DNA from: Malachius bipustulatus | Lineage: Eukaryota > Arthropoda > Insecta > Coleoptera > Melyridae | Length of the DNA stretch: 64,000 nucleotides | Direction: 5' to 3' | NCBI GenBank assembly: GCA_910589415.1 | Contig: OU342638.1 | Coordinates: 39,095,579-39,159,578, forward strand | Shown: positions 20,906 through 32,149 of the stretch, in pieces | Layout: every line of letters starts with the position of its first letter | Position numbering within the stretch: the stretch's first letter is position 1 | The notes under the pieces: generated by a model | What the model saw: the letters and a program-made list of their open reading frames with translations, nothing else | The model's database searches: none | Told to the model about the DNA's origin: nothing | Program-made: the position numbers and the translations under genes

Positions 20906-22115
20906 TCAAAGAAGGCTTATTAATAAGACCATTAAAAGGATGAGCACCATTTCTTTTTTTTAGACCAGTAAAAGCGGACACGTCAAATGTTCGGGAAACG
21001 GCCAAAAGCCCCCGCGTAGATCTGTCAGTGATAATCCGGCCCCGTTAGTCCTTCTCCGAGCCCGAGAAGGGTGGAAAAGAGCCGCCGGGAAACGAACAGA
21101 ACACGTTGCCGCAGCCGCGGCCTGACGGCTTCAGAGCTGCCGGTTCGATTACCAATTTCAACGTTTTATAAGGTTACAGGTTACAGGAAATCGCATTACA
21201 AATTGAAAGGTAAGCGGCCGAATCTAACGTGAGATTGTTCTCTATTATTCTCGTCTATTACTCACGCAATAGACGGGAACGAGATAGCCGTGCCCCCCCC
21301 CCCCCCCCCCCCCAGTCTGCACGAGTAGACGATGAGGCAACACCGCGCCTGTTTTCCTTATTCTTATTATTCCCCGTCGGCGTATACATGTGTGTTTCTG
21401 TACGTATCAATATTATCCGTGACCGCTGCTTGTTTGCCTCTTGCAACAACGGAAGTGACAGGACTGATGTAATGACAAATCGAGCGGCGCCACTGTCTTT
21501 TGTCGTTTGTGTCCCCAGATCGCTGGCTGCGTCTAACTCCAACTCTAGCAGGCCCGGTTTTTTTCCTCTCTCTCTCTCTCTCTCCTCTCACACATACACA
21601 CATAGAAAACAACGAAGTGCATACATACAAAGAAAAGTCAAGTCTGCTGCTGCTGACTGACTGCCGTCGTGATCGCCGGTTGAAAGATTCGGGGGACATC
21701 CGCTCGCTAACGATCTCCCCGACGAGGATGGCTTATTGTTGTATTGTTGCCGTTCCGGTCTTGGACTGGTAGTCGAAGATCGAAGAGTCGAGGAACGGAA
21801 CCGTCGACTCCGCGATGGATGGATTGCAAGGTCGCGTCGGTCTTCTGGGAACTCACCGCGAGGCTCGGATGACGGAGGAATTCAAATTTGCCAGGAATGC
21901 CTTTTCGAGGTTCCCGGCGGTAGCCGGTGACGAGAAACTCCCATCAACTTCAGTAGAGAGACTTTATGATGAAATCGTTTAAAGCTACAGCGCATTCTGG
22001 GGCGAAATAGGCGGAAAACGTCTTGACCCAGATCGGGGAAAAAGTGTGAGAAAAGAAACGAGTTCAACATGACGGTGTCCGCGTCGTTCATACTTGAAAT
22101 TTAAAGACTTCGTCA
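20906..22115. other. GC-rich spacer between two satellites
   Basis: Unique sequence with GC-rich stretches (21000-21140, 21480-21560, 21740-21960), a 21-base C run (21293-21313) and a (TC)n run near 21567-21590. Overlapping frames on both strands are open for 60-140 codons but none shows a domain. It may hold a promoter or untranslated exon. No gene is supported. Confidence 0.4.
21293..21313. repeat. Poly-C tract, 21 bases
   Basis: An uninterrupted run of 21 C residues. Confidence 0.9.
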
Positions 22116-22119
22116 GAGT

Positions 22120-24140
22120 CAGCAGGATGGAGCTGGCTCGCATAATGCGTCGGAATGAGCAGGGAAAAGTGCGAGAAAGAGAAAATAAGGCAATTTTCGC
22201 GTGTTTTTTTCATAATTTCGGCAATAAATAATTGAAGCTGGCTCGCAAAATGATGGAGCTGGGTCGCACAATGAGTCGAAATGAGCAGGAAAAAGTGCGA
22301 GAAAGGGGAAAATAAGGCAATTTTCGCGTGTTTTTTTCATAATTTCGGCAATAAATAATTGAAGCTGGCTCGCAAAATGATGGAGCTGGGTCGCACAATG
22401 AGTCGAAATGAGCAGGAAAAAGTGCGAGAAAGGGGAAAATAAGGCAATTTTCGCGTGTTTTTTTCATAATTTCGGCAATAAATAATTGAAGCTGGCTCGC
22501 AAAATGATGGAGCTGGGTCGCACAATGAGTCGAAATGAGCAGGAAAAAGTGCGAGAAAGGGGAAAATAAGGCAATTTTCGCGTGTTTTTTTCATAATTTC
22601 GGCAATAAATAATTGAAGCTGGCTCGCAAGATGATGGAGCTGGCTCGCATAATGCGTCGGAATGAGCAGGAAAAAGTGCGAGAAAGAGAAAATAAGGCAA
22701 TTTTCGCGTGTTTTTTTCATAATTTCGGCAATAAATAATTGAAGCTGGCTCGCAAGATGATGGAGCTGGCTCGCATAATGCGTCGGAATGAGCAGGGAAA
22801 AGTGCGAGAAAGAGAAAATAAGGCAATTTTCGCGTGTTTTTTTCATAATTTCGGCAATAAATAATTGAAGCTGGCTCGCAAAATGATGGAGCTGGGTCGC
22901 ACAATGAGTCGAAATGAGCAGGAAAAAGTGCGAGAAAGGGGAAAATAAGGCAATTTTCGCGTGTTTTTTTCATAATTTCGGCAATAAATAATTGAAGCTG
23001 GCTCGCAAAATGATGGAGCTGGGTCGCACAATGAGTCGAAATGAGCAGGAAAAAGTGCGAGAAAGGGGAAAATAAGGCAATTTTCGCGTGTTTTTTTCAT
23101 AATTTCGGCAATAAATAATTGAAGCTGGCACGCAAGATGATGGAGCTGGCTCGCATAATGCGTCGGAATGAGCAGGGAAAAGTGCGAGAAAGAGAAAATA
23201 AGGCAATTTTCGCGTGTTTTTTCATAATTTCGGCAATAAATAATTGAAGCTGGCTCGCAAGATGATGGAGCTGGCTCGCATAATGCGTCGGAATGAGCAG
23301 GAAAAAGTGCGAGAAAGAGAAAATAAAACAAATTTTGGGTGTTTCGCTCATGACTCCGGCAACAAATCATTGAGGCTGGCTCGCAAGATGATGGAGCTGG
23401 CTCGCATAATGTGTCGGAATGAGCAGGAAAAAGTGCGAGAAAGAGAAAATAAGGCAATTTTCGCGTGTTTTTTTCATAATTTCGGCAATAAATAATTGAA
23501 GCTGGCTCGCAAAATGATGGAGCTGGGTCGCACAATGAGTCGAAATGAGCAGGAAAAAGTGCGAGAAAGGGGAAAATAAGGCAATTTTCGCGTGTTTTTT
23601 TCATAATTTCGGCAATAAATAATTGAAGCTGGCTCGCAAGATGATGGAGCTGGCTCGCATAATGCGTCGGAATGAGCAGGAAAAAGTGCGAGAAAGAGAA
23701 AATAAGGCAATTTTCGCGTGTTTTTTTCATAATTTCGGCAATAAATAATTGAAGCTGGCACGCAAGATGATGGAGCTGGCTCGCATAATGCGTCGGAATG
23801 AGCAGGGAAAAGTGCGAGAAAGAGAAAATAAGGCAATTTTCGCGTGTTTTTTTCATAATTTCGGCAATAAATAATTGAAGCTGGCTCGCAAAATGATGGA
23901 GCTGGGTCGCACAATGAGTCGAAATGAGCAGGAAAAAGTGCGAGAAAGGGGAAAATAAGGCAATTTTCGCGTGTTTTTTTCATAATTTCGGCAATAAATA
24001 ATTGAAGCTGGCTCGCAAGATGATGGAGCTGGCTCGCATAATGTGTCGGAATGAGCAGGAAAAAGTGCGAGAAAAAGAAAATAAGGAACGTTTTGGGTGT
24101 TTCGTTTATAACTCCGGCAACAAAGCAAGCGAAATCGTTG
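22120..24140 (+). repeat. 127-bp satellite, ~16 copies, two interleaved subtypes
   Basis: Units repeat every 127 bp with GAAGCTGGCTCGCAA, ATGATGGAGCTGG, AATGAGCAGGAAAAAGTGCG, AAATAAGGCAATTTTCGCGT and CATAATTTCGGCAATAAATA. One subtype has GGGTCGCACAATGAGTCGAA with AGGGG. The other has GGCTCGCATAATGCGTCGGA with AGAG. The subtypes occur in short runs, showing unequal exchange among blocks. Units near 23330 and 24090 are diverged edge-type units (TTTGGGTGTTTCG). Minus-strand frames of up to 337 codons run through the array but repeat with it and are not genes. Confidence 0.95.
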
Positions 24141-24180
24141 AAATTGCAATTCCGGCCAGTTGATCAGCTTCAGCAGGATT
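24128..24180 (-). repeat. Inverted fragment of the 122-bp satellite
   Basis: The bases at the end of the 127-bp array read GAAATTGCAATTCCGGCCAG, then TTGATCAGCTTCAGCAGGAT. Their reverse complement, ATCCTGCTGAAGCTGATCAA followed by CTGGCCGGAATTGCAATTTC, aligns with the 122-bp unit (ATCCTGCTGAAGCTGATAAA followed by TTGTCCGGAATTGCTATTTC). Confidence 0.8.
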
Positions 24181-25200
24181 TCGCATTATGTTGCAAAAAA
24201 TGACAAAATCTTTTATTTTCAATTGTTTGACTGATAGTGACAATTTCCGCGAGTGCTCTACTCGACAGTGGTAACAATTGATATTTTATAAATGAAAACG
24301 CGAGTGAATTTATTACGTCAACAATACGAGGCACTGATGGAACCGGCAACGGCGAATCTAACGCTAGAACGCCGCTCATCGTCTACAGAGACATTAAATG
24401 ATTCCCACGTTCTTCAATAATGCATTCTTTAATTAAAACAGGCTATCAGAGTGAAGTTGATTAAAGTTTTAAATGCTAATTGGACGTATAAGTGCCGCAA
24501 TAGTACACTTACATCGTGTAAGGTAAATGAGGGGAGAGGAGAGGGGTTACTAGTTGTAGTACCAGCACTATTAGTACCAGTACCAGTACCAGTTTATACC
24601 GGCATCAGTATACCTACCTACTACTTAACATTAACAATACAAGCACTATTAGGTACCTACATACATAATACTATTTTATTAGTATAGAAAGGTAGTGAGT
24701 GATGGTAATAATTAATACGTACCAATAATAAATTAATTAAACAGGAGCCACCAGTGATATTTAGCCATTCAACTATTTCTCCGGCGTTTCGCGATATGAT
24801 AATTATTATTTCTTCCCCGAGCATCCCATGCACTTCTCCTTTTTCCGGCTCCAACAGCCACCTATATAGTTATGTCATTATTCTCTTAAGCAAACAACGT
24901 GCCCGGCCCTGATGGACCCGATTTGCATAATGAGGCAACCGTGCATGCGTCAGAAAAGAGAGCGTCGACGTTAAGTATTGTTATTAAGTCTTATTAGCCG
25001 AGAACTCGCGCCCTTCCCGTTACTATACGATTATTATCAACTCGAATCGATTATTTTAACGACCGTAATACTCTCGCGAGCTCGCAAAGTGTCTGAGTGT
25101 CTCGCTTATTTATACAGGAATGTCGTCAAAATAGTTTCTGTGAGTATTATTGATGATTCTTCTGCTGAATTTAATTAATAGGTAAGTATTAGAGCCGGAA
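24181..25200. other. Unassigned intergenic DNA
   Basis: No gene or RNA recognised. Contains GTACCAGTACCAGT at 24565-24590 and TACCTA words. Short open frames lack domain content. Confidence 0.4.
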
Positions 25201-25219
25201 TAATGGAACGTAACGATTG

Positions 25220-27075
25220 GATATCTGGTCCTTTGAGCCGGATAAGTGAAATTGTTCGACTTAAAGAATTAGTAATTTTAATGAAGCAGCATGCGTTTAC
25301 ATAAAAGAAAATAAAATTCGTCTCAAAATGTCAAAATTGAAGACGAAACGTCAAGTTTTGAGAGACATTTCTTCTCAAAAAAATAACAATTTCAGATGAA
25401 ACTTCCAATTGACAAGGAAACTGCGATGAAAACGACGAAAACTGCAATAAGAAAATCGTCGAACTATTGGTCCTTCGAGCCGGATTTAATTTTCGTGTAG
25501 CAAAGCGTCAAAACATGAGAGGATGTAGAAACAATAAAAAAAAAATGTAATTTGGTTATTTATTACTAATGGTTATAATGGCGCAAACAGTCACAAAAAT
25601 AAACAAAATTCGGCTCAAAATGTCAAAATTGCAGGCGAAACGTCAAGATTCAAGAGCCATTTCTTCTCAAAAAGTAACAATTTCAAATGAAACTCCCAAT
25701 TGACGAGGAAACTGAGATGAAAATGACAATTTAAGCTGCAATAAGAAAATCGTCAAACCATTGGTCCTTCGAGCCGGATTAGATTTTCGCGTATCAAAGC
25801 GTCAAAATGTGTGAGAGGAAGTAACAATAAAAAAATTGGTGATTTCCCTATTATTGACGGTCATTATATTGCAGCAACCGCCGCAAACAAAATAAAAAAG
25901 CAAAAATCGTCCCATAACCTGAAAATTTTCATCAATTTCCATTTCGTGGCATCAATTTTTGAGAGAATAATGCACGAATAAAACACGATTGATCCTTCGA
26001 GCCAGATTAAGTCGTTTGTGTTCAACTCTTACACGCTAAAATCAAGCAAAAGGGTAAAAATGAGACATTTACTTTTTTTAAACGATTTTGGTCCTTCGAA
26101 CTGGATTTGATTTTCGAGTAGCAGATCATAAAAATTGATCGTTTCCCTATTTCTGACGGTCATTATATTGGCGCAAACGCCGCAAACAAAACAAAAAAAA
26201 GCAAAAATCGTCTCATAACCTGAAAATTTTCCTCAATTTTGATCTGGTAGCATCAAAACTTAAGAGAAGAATGCACGAATAAGACACGATTGATCCTTCG
26301 AGCCGGATTAAGTCGTTTATGTGTTCAACTCTGACAGGCTAAAATCATGCAAAATAGTAAAAAACGAGACATTTGCTTTTTTTAAACAGTTGGTCCTTCG
26401 AGCCGTATTTCACGTTCTAGCAAGTGTCAAAATTTGAGGAAAAAGAATATTAATTGGTTGTGAAGTGTTGGTAGAAATCGTCTCAATAAAACGTCAAAAT
26501 TATAAAAAGACCGCAACTGCCATAAAAAAGTTTGACGGTTAAAGCTCCTCGAGCAGGATTTGATCGTTATAACGATAAATTTTGGCTTGATAGCGGCAAA
26601 ATTTGAGAGAAAATCGCGATTTTGGAAAATATCTAACAATTATTGGTCCTTCGATCCGGATCAAGTCGTTTGTGTTAAGCTCTTGAGCTAATTTTACGTA
26701 ATAAAAGAATCAAAATGAGACAATTTCTTCTTCAATTGTCAAATTTAGAATGAAACCTTCAACTAATTAGGGAAACTGAGATAAAAATAAAAATTGTGCA
26801 ATAAACAATTATCGAACTATTGGTCCTTCGAGCCGGATTTCATTTTCCAACAGTGTCAAAATTTGAAGGGAAATGATAATTAAATTGTCCGTCAAAATCG
26901 TCTCGAAATGTCAAAATTATAAAAAGACCGCAACTGTCATAAAAAATAGCTTGACGATTATAGCCCTTCGAGCCGTTATAACGATCAATTTCTACTTTGT
27001 AGCGTCAAAATTTGAGAGAAAACGGCGATTTCCGAAAATGTGTAACAATTATTGGTCCTTCGAACCGGATACATT
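25220..27075 (+). repeat. Dispersed array with tRNA-Tyr PBS-like core (array 1)
   Basis: The 18-nt core TGGTCCTTCGAGCCGGAT, or 1-3-mismatch versions, starts at 25226, 25468, 25762, 25990, 26089, 26291, 26391, 26644, 26821 and 27053. Decayed copies lie near 26543 and 26958. Spacing is irregular (about 100-300 bp). Spacers are AT-rich and share GTCAAAATTTGAGAG, AAAATCGTC and GATTTTCG words. The core is the reverse complement of the last 18 nt of mature insect tRNA-Tyr including CCA (established tRNA knowledge, not checked here). All copies are on the plus strand. Confidence 0.85.
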
Positions 27076-27079
27076 CTGA

Positions 27080-28175
27080 TTGGGTTAATGTACCGCAAGA
27101 CACAATAAAATGATGCAACACATGACAGATCATAGATGATAATAATCGATGGTCGTCATGGAAAAAAAAAGCGCAAATCGTGAAGAAAAATCAAACGATC
27201 AGTAACTGTACACGCCAGAACGCCGCAAACTTTCGAATTAACGCGAGAGCACTTTTTTGCGCGTCCGTCCGTTTGTTTGTTTAGATATTGGGTCGGGCGT
27301 CTCGTGCACGATACCACTAGAAGCTTTTTCATCCAATCTCGGCCATTATTATTATTATTATTATTAAGATTTCCATTCGGTTATTCATGAATGAACATGA
27401 ATGGATTGAACGCTCTAATCTAAAAGCAGCAGCAGAAGAAGAATCTTAAGAAGAGGCAGCAGCGCTAGCGCTAGCACTAACTCATTTTTTGCTGCCGCGG
27501 ATCTTCGCTACCGTGAAAATGCCACTCTATATCGTCGTTATTATTATTATTGTTGCTGATGTTAAGAGCCTCTTCGTGTTAACCGTTACAGTTACACGGG
27601 ACCGAATAATCAGAGGCGTTAGTTCGTTTCTGTCATTTTTTTTTGCTCGACTCCCATTATAATACCCACCGAAACCGCATCTCTAGATCTGGAACAAAAC
27701 GCCGGGACACGCGCTTCGGTAATAATTATTTTATAATGTCATCACGTCATGTCACGTCAATTTATTTTTTTCTTCAACAGAAAAACTCCCGCATCACGCA
27801 ACCCCACATAGAGGAGGATACGGAATAGGAAAAATCGCTCCCGGCACCGTCGAAATCGATCCCTTGTACTCGTACGCGAGACGCACAGGAATTCGTCCTT
27901 TTTGTCCGCTTTATAAGGATCGAGTCGGCGGTGCCGGTGCCTCTTTGAGCGGGACCTCCCGCACACAGCGCGCACACAATTAACGAACGGTTGGCAGCGC
28001 TGACGCAGGACAAGTAATTAAGTGATACCAACCGATCTGTATCTCTTCGGATCGCCTATTATACTATACGGATCGTTGTCGATGTCGCGATATGTCGATC
28101 TTATCTAGACTCTTGTAGGTATAACGTTAACGTTGGTAACATTGGGAAAGTAACGTCAGCGGTACACTCACAGCA
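27080..28175. other. Unassigned spacer with (TTA)n and AGC-rich stretches
   Basis: Contains an ATT/TTA run at about 27346-27366, an AGCAGCAGAAGAAG stretch at 27425 and GCGCTAGCGCTAGC at 27460. GC content is moderate at 27650-28000. No coding region recognised. Confidence 0.4.
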
Positions 28176-28176
28176 G

Positions 28177-30010
28177 GTCTGATGTGTTTACGGCGAGAGG
28201 GCATATATTTGCGACCACCCTAAAAATGTCCAATTTCCGAGATATTGGCAAGTCAAAATATCTGCGGTAAACGGGTAAAGGGAACAACATTTGCGGTAAA
28301 ATTGGATATTAAAAGCATTTGCGGCCGAATTCCTCAAAAATGTCAAATGTAGAGAGTAATATGACGAGTCAATCAAAATCGTGGTATTTACGGCATCAGA
28401 AGATACCACAAAACCGAAACTTATAAAAAATATTCCCTAAAGTGTAATATTTGCGGCAAAAGGGTAGAGGAAAAATTATTTGCGGTCAAAATGAAGATTG
28501 CCCTAAAATTGGATATTTGCGGTAAAAGGTGCGAAAAGTATATGCAGCCCAATGCCTCAAAAATGTTAAATTTAGAGAGATATTGGCGAGTAAGTCAAAA
28601 TCGTGGTATTTGCGGCATCAGAAGACGTCACCAAAATGAGCCTTATTAGAAATATTGCCTATAGTATAATATTTGCGGTAAAAGGGCAGAGGAAAAATTA
28701 TTTGCGGTCAAAATGAAGATTGCCCTAAAATTGGATATTTGCGGTAAAAGGTGCGAAAAGTATATGCAGCCCAATGCCTCAAAAATGTTAAATTTAGAGA
28801 GATATTGACGAGTCAGTCAAAATCGTGGTATTTGCGGCATCAGAAGACGTCACCAAAATGAGCCTTATTAGAAATATAGCCTATAGTATAATATTTGCGG
28901 TAAAAGGGCAGAGGAAAAATTATTTGCGGTCAAAATGAAGATTCCCCTAAAATTGGATATTTGCGGTAAAAGGTGCGAAAAGTATATGCAGCCCAATGCC
29001 TCAAAAATGTTAAATTTAGAGAGATATTGACGAGTCAGTCAAAATCGTGGTATTTGCGGCATCAGAAGACGTCACCAAAATGAGCCTTATTAGAAATATT
29101 GCCTATAGTATAATATTTGCGGTAAAAGGGCAGAGGAAAAATTATTTGCGGTCAAAATGAAGATTGCCCTAAAATTGGATATTTGCGGTAAAAGGTGCGA
29201 AAAGTATATGCAGCCCAATGCCTCAAAAATGTTAAATTTAGAGAGATATTGACGAGTCAGTCAAAATCGTGGTATTTGCGGCATCAGAAGACGTCACCAA
29301 AATGAGCCTTATTAGAAATATAGCCTATAGTATAATATTTGCGGTAAAAGGGCAGAGGAAAAATTATTTGCGGTCAAAATGAAGATTCCCCTAAAATTGG
29401 ATATTTGCGGTAAAAGGTGCGAAAAGTATATGCAGCCCAATGCCTCAAAAATGTTAAATTTAGAGAGATACTGGCGAGTCAGTCAAAATCGTGGCATTTG
29501 CGGCATCAGAAGACGTCACCAAAATGAGCCTTATTAGAAATATTGCCTATAGTATAATATTTGCGGCAAAAGGGCAGAGGAAAAATTATTTGCGGTCAAA
29601 ATGAAGATTGACCTAAAATTGGACATTTGCGGTAAAAGGCGAAAAGTATTTGCAGACCAATTCCTCAAAAATGTTAAACTTATGAGAAATATTGCCTATA
29701 GGATAGTATTTACGGTAAAAGCGCAAAGGGAACAATATTTGCGGCCAAAATATCCTAAAATTGGATACTTGCGGTAAAAGGTATCAAAAGTATTTGCGGC
29801 CCAATACCGTAAAAAAGTTCAATTTCTTCAAAATTGTGTCACTTATAACAGAAGGACCAAATATTTGCAGCCAAAATGCGAGTCATATTGAATATTTGCG
29901 GTAAAAGGGCAAAATATCTGCGACCACTACTTGTCAAATGTTAAATTGGCCAAGCAATTTGCTTGTCGTCGTTCAAAATTCAGACGGGCCAAATATTTGC
30001 GGCCAAAATT
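28177..30010 (+). repeat. 222-bp satellite with dimeric higher-order repeat
   Basis: GAAGACGTCACC-type landmarks fall at 28399 (diverged), 28621, 28843, 29065, 29287 and 29509, exactly 222 bp apart. Every unit contains several ATTTGCGG(T/C)AAAAGG and ATTTGCGGTCAAAATG words. Units at 28843 and 29287 share ATAGCC and ATTCCCC variants. Their neighbours have ATTGCC and ATTGCCC, giving a 444-bp higher-order unit. From about 29700 the array decays into loose TTGCGG repeats. Confidence 0.95.
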
Positions 30011-30347
30011 AGGCCAGGTGTATATCTAGTCTTACAACCCAGGGGGTTGTTTCTTTCTCTCTCCATCTACAGGTTAATTGATTGCACATATCGCTCTCCT
30101 GCTCCTGAGAACTTAAGAAAATAAAAACGCCCAGAAAAAATAACCACGAGTGAGGACGCTCCGTATATTTCGCGTCACAATTCAACGGACAACCATTCAT
30201 GTAATACCAGTTCGCGGAACATAACATAATGAATAAATAAATCAAGATCCCGAATGAGCGTGGTGGCACTGCAGGAATAGCCGCCAGAGTGTAGATCGCG
30301 GAGATACAAGCAAACAAGAGAAGAGCAGTAAATCTGGCAAGCGACAA
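30009..30347 (-). CDS. Possible membrane-protein exon or chance frame
   Basis: A minus-strand frame of ~112 codons contains two hydrophobic stretches (FTALLLFACISAIYTLAAIP and GILIYLFIMLCSA), then WYYMNGCPLNCDAKY. The frame begins at a TTG rather than an ATG, and a stop lies about ten codons upstream. If real it would be an exon with an upstream acceptor, perhaps the AATAG near 30358. A second good acceptor (TTTTATTTTCTTAAGTTCTC then AG) lies inside it near 30108. No family was recognised, and an overlapping frame is also open. Treat as weak. Confidence 0.15.
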   Translation of the reverse strand: MSLARFTALLLFACISAIYTLAAIPAVPPRSFGILIYLFIMLCSANWYYMNGCPLNCDAKYTERPHSWLFFLGVFIFLSSQEQESDMCNQLTCRWREKETTPWVVRLDIHLA

Positions 30348-30629
30348 GTAGAACCCTATTGCCGATTTCAGTCACCAGATAACGCCACCAGACTCTTTAT
30401 ATTATAATCCCGCTGGTGACAGTAGTGGTAGTGCCAGCGTTCTTCCTTCTTTTCCGCTCGCCTCTCGCTCTGTCGCCAGAGTGTACGGGAAGGAATAAAT
30501 ATTAGTTATCGGAGAGGCCTGGCTTTTGCTTGCGTAAACAGAAACAATTTTGCTCGGGGAACAACGAACGCAGTGAGAAAAAAAACCGCTTGCCAGACCT
30601 CCCGGTTCCTCGGAGGGAATCTCGTGTAA

Positions 30630-31410
30630 TATACAGCGCGATCTTCGTTATTTGAACAGATAACCGGAACGTGACTGAATTTTTGGAATCCTCTTCAATC
30701 GCGCGTCTGATTTGATATGCCACACTTGGGGTGTAGCTCGTTTAAATTAGCTTCGGCAGTGTTGCCAAATTTGAATCTTAAATCTTATATGGATAGAAGA
30801 CCCTGTATATTATAATATTTTTGGAGTCCCCTTCAAATACTCATCTGATTTGATGTGTCGCCCGATTATTAAAGTGAATTGGTGAAATTCACTAAAAGCA
30901 ACTATACTCAAAAACGAAATAACTTACAATAAAAGTGTAAATATTGAAAAAAATATTTCTCACGTTCATCAAATCTATCCTGTCGATATTATCAATAGAA
31001 AAAAAAAACATCATAACTTTCTTATATTAAAGGAACACCCGGTATATTATTAAATTTTTGGAATCCTCTTTAAGTGCTCGTCTGATTTGATGTGTCACAC
31101 TTGGGGTCTAAGTGTTACGTAATAGTTGCGCTTTTGCCAGATAAAATTGGCAACAGCGCTAAAACAGTAAATTTTTGATCTATAGTGTGACACATCAAAT
31201 TAGATCCCCGGTTGTAGGGGAATCCAAAAATACGATCAAATACAAAATCCGTTCAAAAATATTCAAACTAGACTGATTCTTGTATTGAAAAACTAAAATT
31301 GGCAACAGCGCCAAAACTAAAACACTTAGACACCAAGTGTGACACCTTTAGTCAGACGAGCTTTTGCAGAGGAATCCAAAAATACCAAAATATACAGGGT
31401 GTTCCCCCTA
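30630..31410. mobile_element. Foldback/MITE-like element with AGGGTGTTCC ends
   Basis: An 83-bp arm at 31032-31114 (GGAACACCCGGTATATT...) pairs with 31323-31405 (...AATATACAGGGTGTTCC) at roughly 80% identity, with a ~208-bp loop. Further copies of the arm core (TTTTTGGAATCCTCTT, CTGATTTGATGTGTC) lie at 30678-30730 and 30822-30862, and an inverted internal copy at 31178-31240. It is non-coding. The element appears nested or tandemly rearranged. Confidence 0.75.
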
Positions 31411-31848
31411 AAAGCGATTTTAGAACAATTTTATAAGAAAAAATACTAAATAAATCGTAAATCGATAACGACAAGCAAAAAGTAAGACTCCTCGCGTTTA
31501 ACATGCAGGCATCATGTCATGTGAGTTTAAAATTAGATCGCGAGTTACAAGTTTTATTTGAAATAAGGGTCCGTCCTGCTGCTAAGCAAACACGGGGTCG
31601 CCGGAATTTACATTGCTAATTGAGGTGTTGTTTTCTCAAAGCGGAAGGAAAGTTACCCCGTCCGACCCTTCTAATGATATTTTAAACATTTTAAATCGCC
31701 TCTGTAAACAGTCCGATCCGAATTAGGCAGTGTGCGTTAATTTTTCGTTCGGGTTTTTGTGCCCGGATCGGAGCTAAGGATAAGACTTGCGGCAGAGTTG
31801 CCAGATCGTTATTTTCCTCAAGGGAACAATAATAAAAAAAAAACTCAC
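31410..31848. other. Unassigned sequence downstream of the minus-strand exon
   Basis: AT-rich, with no repeat recognised. If the exon at 31849-31988 is real, this stretch is the start of the intron that follows it on the minus strand. Confidence 0.35.
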
Positions 31849-31988
31849 TTTGCTTTGTGTGGCGTAATCAAGGGCGAGCATGCAGTCGTTGTATCCGTTT
31901 TCAGTCTTGATGGTGGTGGCCATCGGGCCGCAAAGCTGCCCGATCTGGCTGCCCACCGATTCCCTGTACCAGGGATACATGATGAGAC
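31849..31988 (-). CDS. Internal coding exon of an unidentified gene
   Basis: On the minus strand a 140-bp open exon is bounded by a good acceptor (TTTAATTCCAG, ending at 31989) and a consensus donor (GTGAGT, 31843-31848). It encodes about 46 residues, starting LIMYPWYRESVGSQIGQLCG and ending in NGYNDCMLALDYATQSK. The composition is non-repetitive and protein-like (aromatics, Cys, balanced charge), and local GC and codon use stand out from the flanks. It enters after the first base of a codon and leaves at a codon boundary. I do not recognise the family. Neighbouring exons would lie outside the scanned unique sequence or in the repeats around it. Confidence 0.65.
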
Positions 31989-32149
31989 CTGGAATTAAAT
32001 CGATCAATTATTATTATTGTAAGATGATTAGCCGGGAAAGAGGAATGAAGGCTATGAATTGGATGAACTAGGTTACAAAAATTATTATTAAAAACTAATT
32101 CTTTACCATTAAGAACCTAAATCGTAAACAATAAATTAATAATCATCTC

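Noticed and set aside
22843..23856. 337-codon minus-strand frame
   Set aside because: It runs through eight 127-bp satellite units and its protein repeats with them. No domain.
19482..30010. CRISPR-like arrays
   Set aside because: Regular repeats here are long satellites without short constant repeats separated by unique spacers, and the DNA is eukaryotic.
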